The notes under the pieces: generated by a model
Database searches by the model: none
Seen by the model: only the letters and a program-made list of their open reading frames with translations
What the model was told of the DNA's origin: nothing
Part shown: one piece after another, positions 46,471 through 56,712 of the stretch
Layout: every line of letters begins with the position of its first letter
Position numbering within the stretch: position 1 is the first letter of the stretch
Made by a program: the position numbers and the translations under genes
Assembly (NCBI GenBank): GCA_963556195.1
Contig: OY744525.1
Location: forward strand, 20,851,343 to 20,915,342
From: Sepiola atlantica
Taxonomy: Eukaryota; Mollusca; Cephalopoda; Sepiida; Sepiolidae
DNA length: 64,000 bases
Reading direction: 5' to 3'

Positions 46471-46899
46471 TATATATATATATATATATATTTAGGCAGC
46501 ATTCTTTCATTTATGCAAACATTGTTAAACATGACAGAATTCCACTTCTAATGATCTTTTTTTGTCTCAAAATCAAAAAAAATAAAAATAATATGTTTCA
46601 TATGTATAACGAACGGTTTTCATTCTTTGTTGAATCATGTTCAGGTGACAAAAGCAAATGAACAAAAAATTTTGAGAGAAGAAGAAAATTTTCAAAAAAA
46701 GAAACCGAAAACGCGCAAGTGAAGTCGGTTAGACATCAAAAGAACGAACCAGTGCAGATCCAAGAGAGGCGTTAACAATTTAAATTCTGGGACGCCAGAG
46801 TTAGCATTACAGAATTACTTGTATTACATTAAGCATTTAACATATACATCTATACATACATATACATACATACATACATATATATATATATATGATGGA

Positions 46900-47045
46900 G
46901 TGAGTAGTAGTATAAAAATATACTTATGGCAAGCAAGCTAGACACTCTGTAAGAGCTCATCAGGTTAACTTCAGTCAGCTATGATATATACACATAAATT
47001 TCTGTGTAGTTTGCTTGCCATAAGTATAGTTTCATACTACTACTA
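46900..47045. repeat. TA-flanked inverted repeat P3
   Basis: GTAGTAGTATAAAAATATACTT and GGCAAGCAAGCTA pair with TAG(T/C)TTGCTTGCC and AAGTATA..TACTACTAC on the right. On the minus strand CCTGATGAGCTCTTACAGAG is a hammerhead-like start, but no GAAAC follows. Confidence 0.65.
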
Positions 47046-47779
47046 CTTAAGCTCTACTCACGAATTGAGCACTGTGAATACCGAAACACATACATAACTA
47101 GAACAGGTATTTTGCGAGTTAATAATAAAAATAATTCACTGAGCAGAACAGGTTTACAGCATTTTTATGTACACCTACAAAGATTAAAATCAAGATATAT
47201 ATGCTACTAAACCTTATGTCTAGAATCCGTATTCTAATTTTTATCAAATTCATTAAGTGATTTTTATTCTAGGAAAATGTATAAAATTCGGGGCTTAAGC
47301 TAAAGGGGTCTTCAGAAGAAATTGAAATTCAGGGAATTTTGCTTAATTGGTATGTAACAACTATGAATCAAATTTAATGCAAATCTGAAATATTTTAATT
47401 TTCAAATGCGAGGTTGTGCTCATATGATGCCCCCCCCTCCTTTATCAACCCCTTAAAATGCTCCATAAAAACTAAAATATTGAGAATATATATTAATTGA
47501 TTTCTTATATCCGTGGTACGAATTTCATCAAAGTCTGAGATATCTGAATTTTCACCAAGGGATTGCAGTCCTCACACTTGCCCCCTCTTTGTATAAAACT
47601 AAATTAACCTAAATATGCCCCTATATTACTCACCCTTACACCTAACAGGTGCGTTCCAAACTTCATGATGATTGGTTAATTAGTTTCAGAGTTTACCCAA
47701 TACAAACATACCTATACGCATACCTAACTATATAGTGGTATATTATTTGATAATATAAGTATATATTATACAACAGTAA

Positions 47780-47788
<9 letters not shown>
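47046..47788. other. Worn dispersed repeat
   Basis: Segments such as CCAAACTTCATGATGATTGG and TTTCAGAGTTTACCCAATAC are typical of an interspersed repeat tail. No gene recognised. Confidence 0.4.
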
Positions 47789-47829
<41 letters not shown>

Positions 47830-47834
47830 CTCCT

Positions 47835-47882
47835 CCCATACTGACGATTGCAGGTTTGGCATGAAACACTAGTGTATATCGG
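47835..47882 (+). ncRNA. Hammerhead ribozyme HH7a (upstream repeat)
   Basis: CUGACGA 47841-47847 and GAAA 47863-47866. Helix III ACAC/GUGU is perfect with a 2-nt loop, and the cleavage base is A47876. Helix I CCCAUA (47835-47840) pairs with UAUCGG with one mismatch. Helix II is UGC/GCA after a U.U mismatch at the core edge. Compared with HH7b it has one helix I substitution, so it may be less active. Confidence 0.6.
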
Positions 47883-48180
47883 TTTATTTTGAAAATAATA
47901 TTTATTTATAAATAATTATTCAAAGCTCTCGCAAGATTGAGCACTTTCAGTTAAGTTGACAACAAGCCTTCATTCTGCGTAATGCATAACTCTAGGCCAC
48001 GTCTATTGAGTTCTCTCTCGACTGCTTGCTGGATAGCCGCTGTGTTTGCTATTTAGATGTTAACTTACTTCCCATTTCTAGACAATGCACGTTGGATCAG
48101 TGTTACACACCTCGGCTACTGAGTCAAACATGACTTTTGTATCAGGGTTTGAACTGTGTGATCGGTGGGGATTTTCTCCT

Positions 48181-48228
48181 CCCATACTGACGATTGCAGG
48201 TTTCGCATGAAACACTAGTGTATGTGGG
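48181..48228 (+). ncRNA. Hammerhead ribozyme HH7b (downstream repeat)
   Basis: CUGACGA 48187-48193 and GAAA 48209-48212. Helix III is ACAC/GUGU, with cleavage base A48222. Helix I CCCAUA (48181-48186) pairs with UGUGGG (48223-48228) over all six positions, one being a G.U pair. Helix II is UGC/GCA with a 7-nt loop after a U.U mismatch. Position 7 of the core (C here) is not constrained in hammerheads. Confidence 0.65.
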
Positions 48229-48258
48229 TTAATTTTGAAAATAATATTTATTTATAAA

Positions 48259-48266
<8 letters not shown>

Positions 48267-48297
<31 letters not shown>
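48267..48297. repeat. (TA)n microsatellite
   Basis: TA tract between the retrozyme-like dimer and the 5S-headed element. Confidence 0.9.
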
Positions 48298-48311
48298 TCC
48301 TACTGTCACTG

Positions 48312-48543
48312 CATAATCACATTGACACACCGGTTCCTATTAGATCACCGAAGTTAAGCAACGTTGAGCCTGCCCAGTACAAAATGGGTGACCATTTGGG
48401 AACACCAGGTGCTGTATGTGGCCTGGAAGGGATATGGGATCCACCAGGTTCTATCATGCCCACTGAAAAGTTAGGACAGATAGAGTATCTGCCTGACTCG
48501 CCGACGACATCTATTGATGTTATGGGATATAGATGGATGGACC
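48312..48543 (+). mobile_element. 5S rRNA-headed SINE (SINE3-like)
   Basis: From about 48330 the sequence follows 5S rRNA: ACCGAAGTTAAGCAACGTTG, AGCCTGCCCAGTAC, GGGTGACCATTTGGGAACAC, CAGGTGCTGTA. The internal promoter boxes A and C are recognisable. A non-5S tail follows (about 48422-48543). GTCACTG occurs at both borders (48305-48311 and 48544-48550), a likely target duplication. The divergent stem bases rule out a functional 5S gene. Confidence 0.7.
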
Positions 48544-48550
48544 GTCACTG

Positions 48551-49989
48551 AATTATTACAAAGTAAAATGAAAATATTGAACCGGATTAAATATAAATAT
48601 ATTAAAATCGATTAGAAATACAATTTTTCCTTTTTCAAAACACTGACCGGTATTTGCCATGATTGACTTTCAAAACAGAATTAAGTGTCTACTTCGAATT
48701 AAAAAGGCCATTTGAATGTTAAGGAAACGGTGAATATACTGACTTTACTTTATATATAAGTATATATATATATATTTAGTTTTATTTAATATAAGTATAT
48801 ACATGTATTTAGTTCTATATAATATAAGTATATATTATAAAACAGTAATAAATACGTGTGTTCGTCTTTTTTTTATGTAAGATGTTATATTATTTGTTAA
48901 AATAAATATTTTCTGTTGTATCTGAATTTTTTTTATATATCAATTCTTCAAATAAAAAAAAAAGAAAAGAAACTGTTTGCAGATTGAATTCGTTGGTCGA
49001 CCTGTAACTGCTATGCAGATAACAACAGACGAAAACAAGACTGCGTTTAAAACTTGGACAGAATTCCCATTAGCGAACAAAGCCGCCGCAGGCTACACAA
49101 AACATAACATTAAAGACAATGACATTTAGTAGCATGCATTATACTGGGTCGCAGCAAATAAAGCATATATTATTACATTGTGTATAGCTTGTTGGTCTTG
49201 AGGCCGCCTTTAATGGTTGGCCGGTGTCCAGCATTTTAAAGTATCTCGCAGTGCCAAGAATACAAAATAGCTGAATCTTATGCTGCAAAAGCGTATTGCT
49301 TGAAATGTGTCCAAGCTGAGAGTGGAGACCTTTATTCATGGCTTTGGCCGATGTACACTGCCTCTTACTTATCTGTGACCCTCAATAAATGGGCTAGAAA
49401 AATTCTTGGAAACTGTCAGACGCACATATATTTTTTTTTCCAAATCTGACTCTGGCCAGTGTACAGGGTGAGTCAAAAGTAACGGGGCAATCAAAGTAGA
49501 AAGTACTCTGGGTGATGTAGTTTTAGGATATTTATCGTTATTGTTTAATATAGAAAATTAAGTCAGTCTGATTCTCGACTTTTGTCATCCGTCCTACAAA
49601 ATCAATATTTCATTCTGAATAGCCATCTTATTTTGTTGCCTGTTGGTTCATGTTGAAAAAAAATTAAAATGTAATTAATTAAAGTTAATTCCTTCCAGAA
49701 AATAATCTATCAGATCGGATTTATTTTCGTATACCTGCCATTTCTTTAAAAAATGGAGATAAATCTGAATACATCATTTCTATTTAAGATAGAGTTTCCA
49801 CTATCATAGAGGATTCCACTATCATAGAGGATTGAACTTTTTTTTTTTATTGTATTCATGATATCTATTGTTTTCCAGTCTTATTTTTTCTCTTCTTCTC
49901 TTCTATAATGAACACAATACAGCATTAACCTTTTAACCTTTATATAAAACAACAGAGTTAAATAAGGTTTCCCTTTGAACTTTGATTGA
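48551..49989. other. AT-rich spacer
   Basis: At 49462 CAGGGTGAGTCAAAAGTAAC looks like one terminal repeat of a DNA transposon, but I found no partner. 49549 has a worn Helitron-like start. No gene recognised. Confidence 0.4.
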
Positions 49990-50230
49990 AAAACAAATAT
50001 GTATAAATTAAATGAATGTTGGATGCATTTTAATTTTTCAGCCTGACTTTGAAATTTTATGCACTGATGAAGCCTCTTCAAGAATATTAGTGATAATTTG
50101 TATAGCCTCATGAATATATGTTCTTGAAATAGGCAGAAACAATTGTCTGTCAATAAAGCGTTTTTCAAGGAAATATGGAATGTTTCTTTGAATAACTAAG
50201 GTTTACATGATGTTAAATTAAGAATCTAGT
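49990..50230 (+). repeat. Dispersed repeat R2, copy b (with hammerhead fold)
   Basis: Inverted relative of 8745-8965. This copy keeps the hammerhead core missing there. Confidence 0.6.
50054..50158 (+). ncRNA. Candidate hammerhead HH6 with long helix II
   Basis: CUGAUGA 50064-50070, GAAAC 50136-50140, helix III AC/GU around AATT, cleavage base C50147. Helix II is long: GCCU/AGGC and UUCAAGAA/UUCUUGAA with a small bulge, closing a loop of about 36 nt, but an A.A opposes at the core edge. Helix I is ACG/UGU, an internal loop, then UAUUU/AUAAA. The multi-part complementarity is hard to explain by chance, though the A.A pair weakens it. Confidence 0.5.
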
Positions 50231-50275
50231 TATTCACTAAAGAGCTACAACATAAAACTTTATGTTAACTTGAAG

Positions 50276-50277
<2 letters not shown>

Positions 50278-50320
<43 letters not shown>
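50278..50320. repeat. (TA)n microsatellite
   Basis: About 21 TA units, bordering the hammerhead SINE on its ribozyme side. Confidence 0.95.
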
Positions 50321-50326
<6 letters not shown>

Positions 50327-50340
50327 ATATTTGTTTTTAT

Positions 50341-50386
50341 CTACATACGTATACGTTTCTTCCTTTTTTGGGAATCGTCAGTGTAG
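50341..50386 (-). ncRNA. Hammerhead ribozyme HH4 (type I)
   Basis: Minus strand: CUACA helix I strand (complement of 50382-50386), CUGACGA (50375-50381), helix II UUCC/GGAA with a 7-nt loop, and GAAAC (50355-50359). Helix III is ACGU/ACGU around AU. The cleavage base is A (50346), followed by UGUAG (50341-50345). Every helix pairs fully; only the closing pair next to the core is U-A rather than G-C. Confidence 0.7.
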
Positions 50387-50493
50387 AGCAGAATTATTCA
50401 TACCAGTCGCCGGACTAGAACCCCGGAACATAAGTCATGTTTCAAACTCAAATTCCGACGCCTTAACCCACGCGGCCGTTATCAACAACCCGG

Positions 50494-50495
<2 letters not shown>
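50341..50495 (-). mobile_element. tRNA-like/hammerhead SINE, copy 3 (most complete)
   Basis: Minus strand in order: A-box-like GGCCGCGTGGGTTAAGGCG (about 50458-50476), B-box-like CCGGGGTTCTAGTCCGG (about 50411-50427), then hammerhead HH4 at 50341-50386. The whole unit is about 150 bases and sits between two (TA)n tracts. It shows both pol III boxes and the ribozyme in one copy. Confidence 0.65.

Positions 50496-50500
<5 letters not shown>

Positions 50501-50559
<59 letters not shown>
50501..50559. repeat. (TA)n microsatellite
   Basis: About 29 TA units. Confidence 0.95.
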
Positions 50560-50560
<1 letters not shown>

Positions 50561-51095
50561 TAAAGCTGAGTTGATACACGTTTGTTCCTCAAGCCTTTTT
50601 CCTATAATTTTTCATCACAGCAAACACAGTTTAAATTATTGCTTCATGTTGGGATTAAGTTATGTTTAAAAAAATTCCATTTTAATTATTCAAATTAGCC
50701 GCAATTTGCAATAAACTCACCAAGTGACCAATCTCTTACTAAGTGTCTTTCTATAATTTTCACTCTGTATGTTGTATGACCTCCGCTCTTAATTTATACG
50801 GTGTCTATCACTCTTGGTTCTATCGCTCTCTTTCACTCTCTGCTTACAAACAATCGAAGGTAATAAAGGAAGGAAAGAATAGAAAAATTGGAATACATTA
50901 TTATAGACAAAAGGGGTTATTCCTACAAGTAGTACTACTATTTAACTCGTAGCTGTAGAGGGGAAGAGAGAAATAGAGGGAAATATAGCGAGCAGAAAGA
51001 AACTAATTTTGTATTCTTACTTTTTTGTATTTAACTGGCTTTGCAAACTCACTTCTTCCTAATTCATACAATCTAATGGATGACATAAATGGTTA
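50560..51095 (+). repeat. Dispersed repeat R6, copy a
   Basis: ACTAAAGCTGAGTTGATAC at the start, CTGTAGAGGGG...ATATAGCGA near the end; matches 58920-59460 in the same orientation over about 500 bases with moderate divergence. No coding frame. Confidence 0.75.
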
Positions 51096-51105
51096 CGTTA
51101 TATAC

Positions 51106-51110
<5 letters not shown>

Positions 51111-51155
<45 letters not shown>
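51111..51155. repeat. (TA)n microsatellite
   Basis: About 22 TA units before an inverted repeat. Confidence 0.95.
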
Positions 51156-51158
<3 letters not shown>

Positions 51159-51410
51159 TTCGTTAAATACGACTGACAATTTATGTCTGCATATTTTTGT
51201 CTTGATACCTTCTATTTTTCTTATGTATTTCCTTGTTTAAAGCGAGAACTGGCCGATGTATCTGCCGTATTCTCTTATATCCCTAGTATTTTATGAATAT
51301 GGCAGATTTATCAGCCAGTTTCCGCTTGAAACAAGGAAATACATAAGAAAACTAGGATCATGACAAAAATATGCAGACATAAATTTTCCGTCGTATTTAA
51401 CGAAAAATGT
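51156..51410. repeat. TA-flanked inverted repeat P4
   Basis: AAATTTCGTTAAATACGA and ATGTCTGCATATTTTTGTC on the left pair with GACAAAAATATGCAGACAT and TCGTATTTAACGAAAAAT on the right. Arms of about 110 bases enclose about 35 bases. Confidence 0.75.
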
Positions 51411-51485
51411 TTAAAAGAAAAAAATGCTGCATATATATATATATATATATATGAGGAAAATAGGGAAATAATATTCCAACGTTAT

Positions 51486-51742
51486 GGAAAATGAAAAAGA
51501 AAAAAGAAACATTATTTATATATTCATCAACGTTTCGTCTTTATTTCAAGATTTCCTCGGGATGATTGATTTGAAGAAATAAGATACAATTACAATATTT
51601 TAATATACATACACATCAAATATTTTCAAATATTGTACTTGTAATTTATTTCTTCAAATCAATCATCCCGAGGAAGTCTTGAAATAAAGACGAAACGTTG
51701 ATGAATGCATAAATAATTTTGTTTTTTCCCTTTTTCATTTTC
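51486..51742. repeat. TA-flanked palindromic repeat P1 (copy c)
   Basis: Closely matches the palindrome at 7066-7325, including AATATTCCAACGT just to its left and the AAGTCTTGAAATAAAGACG, GAAACGTTGATGAAT block in each arm. (TA)n lies on both sides. Confidence 0.8.
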
Positions 51743-51773
51743 CATATATATGTATATATACGAATATAATATA

Positions 51774-51780
<7 letters not shown>

Positions 51781-51837
<57 letters not shown>
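51781..51837. repeat. (TA)n microsatellite
   Basis: About 28 TA units. Confidence 0.95.
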
Positions 51838-51839
<2 letters not shown>

Positions 51840-52620
51840 GTACACTCGGAATGATTGAAGCGGTTCTAAAATACATTATACTCAGAATTGCAATTATCTT
51901 TTATTCAAATTAAAAAAATAAAATGTCTTTATGTTTTGCTATGTCAAAATTAACCCTTCCCTAAAACCGGTTAGACAAAGACATTCTCATCTATTCTACA
52001 GAATCAATAAAAAAAAATGTCTTCAAATTCCAGGAGAGCATAATATTCCAAACTGAATCTACGTATAGCTTCATCAATATTGAAGCTACTTCTATTCTAA
52101 AGAAAAGCTAGTTTTTATGAATCGAGGCAAAATGTATGTCTACCTGAATAACCAAGACACACAGACACAGCGTATGGAAAAGATGGCGGACAAAGGCTGT
52201 TGTATTGGATGCAAATATAACATAGGTTTCTTAACAATTGCATATTTCTTATTCACTATTCATTTGTAAGATTTTGATAAATAATAGAGAATCCCTCGCT
52301 TTCTATGGCATAGAATTCATATGTTAATCATTTCGGAAGAATGGAAGAAGCCTAAAAGAAAATTTCGGCCATCTTTCTTGGAAGATATTGGTTCGAAAGA
52401 GAGAAATCTGAACGGAATCGTATGAAATAGGGTTGTGTGGTTTGCTATTACCAATCACACACTAAAAGCATTTCTCATTGTGATTTTGGATACACTGACA
52501 ATTATTTATAGTAATTAGTCATTTTAAAACATTCAAAACAAGGAACACATTTTAGCATTTATGTCGGCTTTTATTAATATTAAATAAATAATTCTTCTGT
52601 CTAAATCCAGCTGACCTAAC
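51838..52620. other. Spacer
   Basis: No gene recognised. Confidence 0.4.
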
Positions 52621-52622
52621 AG

Positions 52623-52682
<60 letters not shown>
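52621..52682. repeat. (CA)n then (TA)n microsatellite
   Basis: About 11 CA units and 18 TA units. GAAGAGCTCGAACGCAAAACG beyond it recurs inverted at 52917-52939, before the next TA tract. Confidence 0.9.
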
Positions 52683-52685
<3 letters not shown>

Positions 52686-52970
52686 GAGCTCGAACGCAAA
52701 ACGCGATAAATCCAATCTGTTTAAATTGAGACCGTAAACAATAAAAACACGAATATATTAAATCTAGACTTCGAATGAAAGCTGATTTTAATTGAAATCA
52801 AAGAGAAATTATTTCGGTATCATACTATGATACACATAGTTTTGGGGTGTCGTCGAGTGTTGAAAGGCAATGCTTTTTGTAGGGACAGTTTCGTGATTTT
52901 GAAAATGACGTTTATCGTGTTTTGCGTTCGAACTCTTCATATATATATATATATATATGTGTGTGTGTAT

Positions 52971-53017
52971 CAGCCACAGACAGCTGTTTCGTCGTCTATG
53001 ATTCATCAGCGTGGCTG
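52971..53017 (-). ncRNA. Hammerhead ribozyme HH3 (type I)
   Basis: Minus strand: helix I CAGCCACG (complement of 53010-53017) pairs with UGUGGCUG (52971-52978) over 8 positions with one G.U. CUGAUGA lies at 53003-53009 and GAAAC at 52986-52990. Helix III AC/GU encloses AGCU, and the cleavage base is C (52979). Helix II is UC/GA after an A.C mismatch. It shares this weak helix II with HH2, so the weakness is a family trait rather than random decay. Confidence 0.6.
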
Positions 53018-53075
53018 GAGGTAGAAAATGTGCCACGTCGAGATTCAAAACCCGAATGGCCAGTCACATTAAAAT
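52971..53075 (-). mobile_element. tRNA-like/hammerhead SINE, copy 4
   Basis: Minus strand: GGCCATTCGGGTTTTGAATC (B-box-like), then 30 bases later hammerhead HH3. Same order and wording as copy 2 at 10037-10145. A (TA)n/(GT)n tract adjoins the ribozyme end. Confidence 0.55.
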
Positions 53076-53416
53076 TCGATCTGCAGTCAAGCACTGTATT
53101 CGTTGCATTAACAAACCTACCACTAACAATAGAAGAAATTATAGCATTTTGTTTGGGAGGAGGGGGGTGTAAGTAAAACGACATTATTTAAGTAACTTTC
53201 AGTAAATATTACTTAAATAATGTCGTTTTATATATATATATATATATAGTATTCGTATGGTTGTGGTTCCTAGGTATTAATCCAATGAAGTTATTGTAAG
53301 TATAAAATAGTGCTCATTAACAAGCAGAGCTGTATTGTACATTTTTATTTATACTATATATACATATCAAATCCACATTTCTAAATTCATATATGCAATA
53401 ATATCCAAGTATGTGT

Positions 53417-53420
<4 letters not shown>
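53076..53420. other. Spacer with a perfect hairpin
   Basis: 53174-53195 and 53209-53230 are perfect 22-bp inverted arms (TAAAACGACATTATTTAAGT...) around 13 bases, adjoining a TA tract at 53231-53249. Confidence 0.6.

Positions 53421-53474
<54 letters not shown>
53421..53474. repeat. (TA)n microsatellite
   Basis: About 27 TA units. Confidence 0.95.
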
Positions 53475-53476
<2 letters not shown>

Positions 53477-53704
53477 GTTCTTAAAATGAAAATTCTAAGA
53501 ATGATAATAGCCATCAGCATTGTATTCCTCTCTCTTTAGCTGACATTTAAAATTTGAATTAGTTCTTAAGTCGATCCTCTTAACTCCAAAGTAGCCACTT
53601 TCGAGGCAATGCTAATCTATCGATAAACGCTTATCAAAACAGTCAATTCTCAATGAAGTCATTCTCTTCAGTCAACATTGCTAATTTTATCATTGCATCT
53701 TCAC

Positions 53705-54425
53705 TTTTTCATATCTAAACAATATTGTTAAGTAACAATAAAAAAACAATATTGTTAAGTAACAATAAAGAAACAATATTGTTAAGTAACAATAAAAATA
53801 CAATATTGTTAAGTAACAATAAAAATACAATATTGTTAAGTAACAATAAAAATACAATATTGTTAAGTAACAATAAAAATACAATATTGTTAAGTAACAA
53901 TAAAGAAACAATATTGTTAAGTAACAATAAAAATACAATATTGTTAAGTAACAATAAAGAAACAATATTAAGTAACAATAAAAAACAATATTCTTAAGTA
54001 ACAATAAAAAACAATATTCTTAAGTAACAATAAAAATACAATATTATTAAGTAACAATAAAAATACAATATTGTTAAGTAACAATATAAAACAATATTGT
54101 TAAGTAACAATAAAAAAACAATATTGTTAAGTAACAATAAAAAAACAATATTGTTAAGTAACAATAAAAAACAATATTGTTAAGTAACAAAAAAAAACAA
54201 TATTGTTAAGTAACAAAAAAAAACAATATTGTTAAGTAACAATAAAAAACAATATTGTTAAGTAACAATATAAAACAATATTCTTAAGTGACAAAAAAGA
54301 AACAATATTGTTAAGTGATAATATAAAACAATATTGTTAAGTAACAATAAAGAAACAATATTGTTAAGTGATAATATAAAACAATATTGTTAAGTAACAA
54401 TATAAACAATATTGTTAAATAACCA
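53705..54425. repeat. 27-bp minisatellite, about 27 units
   Basis: Unit ACAATATTGTTAAGTAACAA plus TAAAAAT, with 25-28-base variants. AACAATATTGTT is a 12-base palindrome in each unit. As 27 is a multiple of 3, several frames stay open on both strands (up to 104 residues); they are repeats of LLLLNNIVF-type and not genes. Confidence 0.95.
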
Positions 54426-55112
54426 TAAAAAACGTTATTCCTTTCTACATGAATGAAACAATTCTATAACATTAAACATATGAAGAAAACAAAAAGATAA
54501 TGTCATTATTTAAAATCTTTTTATATATAAAGTAAAGTTGAATTTTTCTCCATTTCAATTCCTGGAATATGCTAATTAACAAAAACTGCATAAAAATTAT
54601 CTTTTGTCATTCATTATCACCATCTGTTGGTTCATGTTCTTAAAAATAAAACTGTTTATTTTCAATTGTTTTTAACATTTAGATATTTAGTCCAGATTCT
54701 GTTTTGCTTACTAATGTGGTAGACAGAGTCGGAGGAGATAACCCTCTCTCAGTGTCAAGTCTTCTTACTGCTACCAGCATCACTGGGTTCAAATATTTCG
54801 CAGGACATCTAAATTTTAGCTACATTGCTTGTTATATATAATTTGATTCTCTGTTAATGTGTAGACATTTCTGTATATAATTTTGGTGAAGTTCTGTCTA
54901 GTTGTGTTGGAGCCTATAAGTGACGAACAGAAAAACAGACAACAATTGCAAAAAGATTAAAAAATGAAAAACCTGGCATTAATAGATACATTAGGTAGTC
55001 AGAATATAATCCTAAAATATAAAAGTTTTTTTTTTTTCTTTTTCTATTTGTGGGAAGATAAGGAACAACAATGATTTTTTTAAGATGTGTTTATTCAATC
55101 GGTGCATTTAAT
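54426..55112. other. AT-rich spacer
   Basis: TATATATAAAGTAAAGTTG at about 54523 resembles a Helitron start. 54870-54950 (TTTGGTGAAGTTCTGTCTAG, CCTATAAGTGACGAACAGA) resembles 58820-58865. No gene recognised. Confidence 0.4.
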
Positions 55113-55520
55113 CATGTAAATGCTATTTCAAAGTAAAACTTGACAGACCAAAGAAAATGCTATTTCAATCTTAAGTTTAACAGGAAATCCTATTTCAAAC
55201 TTATGACTGACAAATAAAACAAAATGCTATTTAAATCTAAAGCTTGACAGTTTAAAGAAAATGATATTTAAAATGTAATACCGACAGACAAACAATGCTA
55301 TTTCAAACTGAAGCTTGACAGACCCAAAACAATGCTATTTAAAACTAAATTTTGACAGACCAAAAAAATGATATTTCAAAAATAAGCCTGACAGACCAAA
55401 GAAAATGATATTTCAAAAATAATCCTGACAGACCAAAAAAATTTTTATTTCAAACTTAAGCTTGACAGACTCAAAACTATGCTATTTAAAGCTAAAGTTT
55501 GACAGACCAAAGAAAATGAC
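55113..55520 (+). repeat. 37-bp satellite family, third array (diverged)
   Basis: About 10 worn units of ATGCTATTTCAAACT..AGCTTGACAGACCAAAGAAA. Same family and orientation as 2.2-4.15 kb. Downstream, GGAGGCTTTCATAGAGATATG (55724-55744) echoes the AGAGGCTCT/AGAGATGT flank of the other arrays. Confidence 0.8.
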
Positions 55521-56266
55521 CAAAGAACTTTTAAAAAAATAATTTCAAAGTTCTTGAGGCAATCCCACAGATTGTAGACATGTATAAATATTCAGGTTAC
55601 ACCTAACACACCAACTTTCATAAAAACATTAACCGTGTAGTCTAAAAAATCTTAGGATTTAGTGAAAAGAAACCGAAGCATGACAGACTGACCGAACGAC
55701 CTCCCCCCCCCCCTCAAAAACAGGAGGCTTTCATAGAGATATGTTCGCATGTAAGAAAAGCAAAGTTGATTATAGGTATGTAGTTGTGTTGGCCCGCATG
55801 GCCTTTATTCGATTGGTGGTTAAAGAAGCTAGTGCAATGTTTTAAATCGTTCGATTGTGAATGTTAATTAACTTGAATCACTGCTGTGAATAAACGCAAC
55901 TTTCCGTGTTGTGTACATATTGTGGTTTTTACACTCTATATGCACTATTGATTTTCCAGAAAAACCGTTGTCGCACTTTGTACTGTATTTCTTCTTATAC
56001 ATCGACTATTATAGCTTTCTGTTTATGTATAGAAGTAAGCCAAATGCCGCCAAAACGGTGGTCTTTATATCTAGCGGCCGGCTGTTAAATAGCAACTCTC
56101 TGCGTTATCGCGTGAAATAATCACTCTAACGCATTGCTATCTGTTTGTTATGCCCCTTTGTGTTATCTCCCCTTTTAACTATCCTCTCAATTCAACCCTT
56201 AAAAAAACAAATAGCACAGAACGTATATACGCTACTTAAGTAAAAGTAAATTCGTATGAATCATCA
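55521..56266. other. Spacer
   Basis: No gene recognised; a C run at 55705-55714. Confidence 0.4.
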
Positions 56267-56270
56267 TCAT

Positions 56271-56496
56271 AGCACAGTGGCTTAGTTGGTATCGACGCGG
56301 ACTGAGAACCTGGGTGTGCCAGGTTCAAATCCAAGTCATTACACTGAAAACGCTTCCATCAAACCCACATGACACTTGTGTCTAATCTCCTGGAGGGGGG
56401 ATAAATAGAAATCACATTAACACTTGTCCACGGGTGGCCTCGGCCTTGATAAAGTGGTGGTTTCTGTTTTTATGTAAAAAAAAAAAAAAAAAAAAA
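56271..56496 (+). mobile_element. tRNA-derived SINE with poly-A tail
   Basis: AGCACAGTGGCTTAGTTGGT (A box) and TGCCAGGTTCAAATCC (B box) at tRNA spacing, a body with CGGCCTTGATAAAGTGGTGG, and a 20-base A tail (56476-56496). TCATCATCAT precedes it and ATCATCATCATC follows, so it inserted into the (ATC)n tail of the LINE end at 56497. Confidence 0.8.
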
Positions 56497-56712
56497 TCAT
56501 CATCATCATCTTCGGTTTAACGTCCGTTTTACATGCTGGCATGTATTGGACGACCTTTTAGAAATTTACTTCCAAACTAACCTATCTTTAGGCAGGTCTT
56601 TATTTATTCCTCTTTTTCTCAAATTCATTCGTATCACTTCCTTCCATGTTTTCCTTGGCCTTCTCCTACCAACTCATCCTGCTACTTAAACTGTTCTACA
56701 TCATGGTCCGAC
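56497..56712 (-). mobile_element. LINE 3' tail with (GAT)n terminus
   Basis: Minus strand contains AGGAAAACATGGAAGGAAGTG, GACGTTAAACCGAAGATGAT in pieces, matching the end of the LINE relic at 22150-22310. Residual coding reads RKTWKEVIRMNL-like. Confidence 0.7.

Larger units (their letters stand above)
47825..48266 (+). mobile_element. Retrozyme-like dimer: two direct hammerheads around a tRNA-like unit
   Basis: A 95-base segment (47825-47921) recurs directly at 48172-48266, and each copy holds a hammerhead. Predicted cleavage sites (after 47876 and 48222) are 346 nt apart. The unit between them contains CTCGGCTACTGAGT and GGGTTTGAACTGTG, A- and B-box-like, about 30 bases before the second ribozyme. 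(TA)n tracts border the whole element. A transcript could cut at both sites and release a 346-nt RNA with ends suitable for circularisation, as in retrozymes. No protein is encoded; mobilisation would need a partner element. Confidence 0.65.

Noticed and set aside
48325..48425. A functional 5S rRNA gene
   Set aside because: Too many substitutions in the stems, no terminator T run, and a non-5S tail with flanking duplication.
49462..49490. Terminal repeat of a DNA transposon (CAGGGTGAGTCAAAAGTAAC)
   Set aside because: No inverted partner or transposase frame found nearby; noted only.
53690..54004. Overlapping open frames on both strands, up to 104 residues
   Set aside because: Artefact of a 27-bp tandem repeat; residues are simple Leu/Asn/Tyr/Lys repeats.
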